From contig JAHDDK010000043.1 of the NCBI GenBank assembly GCA_020629375.1, positions 1-33,254 of the forward strand: DNA of 33,254 nucleotides, written 5' to 3'. Source of the DNA: Acidimicrobiales bacterium (GTDB taxonomy: Bacteria > Actinomycetota > Acidimicrobiia > Acidimicrobiales > SHLQ01). The notes beneath the pieces were generated by a model that worked only from the letters and a program-made list of their open reading frames with translations, did no database searches and was not told the origin of the DNA. Position 1 is the stretch's first letter; every line of letters begins with the position of its first letter. This document shows positions 33,101 to 33,254 of the stretch, one piece after another. Position numbers and translations under genes: made by a program.

Positions 33101-33190
33101 GCCGGATCGACGATGTATCTCGTTTCTGGCGGTGTGGTCAGCGACGGTTACTACGTGCGCCGCAACGGCGTCGACGAGGTCTGTGAGTGA
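30143..33190 (+). CDS. Secreted PQQ-dependent sugar-dehydrogenase-like protein with Ig-like and four Cys-bracketed C-terminal repeats
   Basis: A 1015-residue exported protein. A signal peptide (about 1-40, ending ASAQVP) leads to a glucose/sorbosone dehydrogenase-type beta-propeller (about 45-410) with DQGDRGLLSMAFD, DLHYGGAVEHGIDGKLYVTV, GTVLRLNTDG, ATGLRNPWQ, NYGWRIHEGPE and GRYFTADYCTGEIVSID. An Ig-like domain (about 415-505, with TYQWFRDDVAL and VEISNGVGT) and a beta-rich region ending in FEFDSWSDG...TIMATYNEV (about 510-690) follow. Four repeats of 67-71 residues, joined by Pro-rich spacers, form the C-terminus. ATG 30143 with AGGGGG 9 bases upstream is preferred over GTG 30116. The propeller keeps the family folds, but sugar oxidation is not proven. 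No LPXTG, dockerin or membrane anchor is visible. Confidence 0.85.
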   Translation: MHDGRFGLLLAYGRRRGRSLSAGLAVTVGVLAVASSFASAQVPTGFVDVPVVTDIWQPVQLAMVPDGRLVVLRTSGIAEIIKDDQRLSTPFLDIRNRVNDQGDRGLLSMAFDNDFAANGYVYVVYVHDDTAGDADPGNVRLSRFTAAGDVAPAGSEVVLFDDFPVADVDLHYGGAVEHGIDGKLYVTVGDYLIGPNAQDNSTIKGTVLRLNTDGSIPTDNPFYDQLTGASKAIYATGLRNPWQTAEHPVTGEIFISDVGSNFWEELNVLEAGANYGWRIHEGPEDVPDPAYADPLWAYPHLDSADAGTPIKGCAIVGGAFYETPVPSFPANLRGRYFTADYCTGEIVSIDPMSGTAESFMTLFDDGDAGVSALVDFAVSPVNGDLYYLDRVFKGDGTWPKGGVGKISYVGADTDIDIVAQPSDVSIAVGEAASFFVGASAPGDVTYQWFRDDVALTGEVSPRLVVDPIGPGDDGAAFRVEISNGVGTVSSDVASIIVSNNSVPQPTIVIEPLPDGYVAGQPVMFSGSAVDAEDGTIAPSDLRWEVRLNHDDHDHALTSSIIGANGSFTVPAAIETDTNVWLTIYLTATDADGTSATVSARVDPKIVTVTLDTAPAGLSVELDGQAQVAPFGFDSVAGVLREISAPASQTVGGSTFEFDSWSDGAVRDAVRPTPLQNETIMATYNEVVVPPPATGCTVETRPEGGVFVQWTNDPGKENLRYAFGKSGGDGWVATPPAGTTEYVDADGHVDLGYYVRRVNPTSEETCTPLDDGPPPPPAGEVCTVDAQATGVIVEWSDLPGSEQIRFQFGKNGGDGWVATASAGSTSYVDADGELSYGYYIRRNGVDEVCEVGDAPPPPPPPPPPPADPTCQVTAAPVGVLVDWDAVPGEDRYAFRVNGGWVQTVFGQSEVTYAEGSLADSFVIRYDIGNGRQDIACENIGEPPVIQVCSVTAVPGGVRIDFEDRPGTEQIRTQFGKNGGDGWVASAPAGSTMYLVSGGVVSDGYYVRRNGVDEVCE
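32225..33184 (+). repeat. Four copies of a Cys-bracketed 67-71 residue module
   Basis: Copies span 32225-32437, 32483-32686, 32747-32947 and 32981-33184. The shared pattern is Cys near the start, GVxVxW, PGxExxR, FGKxGGDGWVA, AGxTxY, GYYxRR and a closing Cys. Copy 3 has lost the FGKNGGDG core but keeps GGWVQT and both Cys. Copies 2 and 4 are the most alike. Confidence 0.85.
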
Positions 33191-33207
33191 ACCCGAAGGC
33201 TCGGGTT
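33190..33207. terminator. Hairpin between converging gene ends
   Basis: A 7-bp stem (AACCCGA / TCGGGTT) with loop AGGC starts on the last base of the 30143-33190 gene. There is no T-run on the plus strand, so it is a weak terminator candidate, possibly shared with the gene ending from the right. Confidence 0.35.
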
Positions 33208-33254
33208 CAGAAGAGGGGCTCGACCTGGTGCTGCTCGTAGAGCTGTTGGCGACG
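33207..33254 (-). CDS. C-terminal end of an unidentified minus-strand protein (partial)
   Basis: On the minus strand an open frame enters from the right edge and ends in TGA (33209-33207), giving 15 residues, RRQQLYEQHQVEPLF. The convergent placement with a hairpin between the ends is typical for a true gene end, and the open frame agrees with the reading phase to the window edge. The piece is too short to identify. Confidence 0.4.
   Translation of the reverse strand, partial: RRQQLYEQHQVEPLF

Noticed and set aside
1..33254. A defence island, toxin-antitoxin pair, integrase, transposase or retron
   Set aside because: None of the supported genes has motifs of these systems. The helicase belongs to the SftH/MrfA housekeeping clade and sits in conserved synteny.

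Overview
The window is GC-rich, densely coded DNA from an actinobacterium. The most likely source is a marine or freshwater Acidimicrobiia (Ilumatobacter-like); this is inferred from gene content, the many secreted proteins with Thr-rich linkers, and base composition, and no marker gene proves it. I saw no rRNA, tRNA, insertion sequence, CRISPR array or prophage, and no gene-free stretch exceeds about 220 bases.

Layout. 1-152: end of an unidentified gene. 197-1474: a lipoprotein PQQ-type sugar dehydrogenase. 1476-6001: a HAD-IB phosphatase facing away from a compact Tad/Flp pilus operon (TadZ/Ssd-like ATPase, TadA, a single fused TadB-TadC protein, Flp pilin, TadE). 6061-10402: a membrane HD-GYP protein with an exported Ig-like tail, a fibronectin-III lipoprotein and an MFS transporter. 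10385-13589: an SftH/MrfA-type helicase, divergent from a BldG-like anti-anti-sigma factor and its anti-sigma kinase. 13603-20456: topA, an acidic membrane protein, a YbhN-like flippase-type protein, tmk and holB. 20531-23993: a small conserved gene with its own terminator, a GGDEF-EAL protein, a hotdog thioesterase and a small membrane protein. 24070-33190: mostly exported or catabolic genes, namely an RTX-repeat/sulfatase fusion, an SH3 lipoprotein, a dienelactone hydrolase and acyl-CoA synthetase pair, a secreted helical protein, and a 1015-residue exported sugar-dehydrogenase-like protein ending in four copies of a Cys-bracketed repeat. A minus-strand gene end lies at the right edge.

The order HAD-IB, ssd/tad genes, helicase, bldG pair, topA, tmk, holB matches, from memory, the conserved neighbourhood in Streptomyces (bldG-topA-tmk-holB) and Mycobacterium (Rv3661 to Rv3644c). 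About 19 kb is therefore ancestral actinobacterial backbone, and the right third is more accessory. Cyclic-di-GMP enzymes (HD-GYP next to the pilus genes, GGDEF-EAL further on) suggest control of surface attachment.

The most striking non-coding signal is a recurrent TAnnnT hexamer placed 6-8 bases before an ATG at about ten genes on both strands, as expected for leaderless transcripts. It also settles several start codons. I found no convincing new defence or mobile system. The most novel items are the TadB-TadC fusion, the RTX-sulfatase fusion, the HD-GYP protein with an extracellular Ig-like tail, and the four-copy C-terminal repeat.
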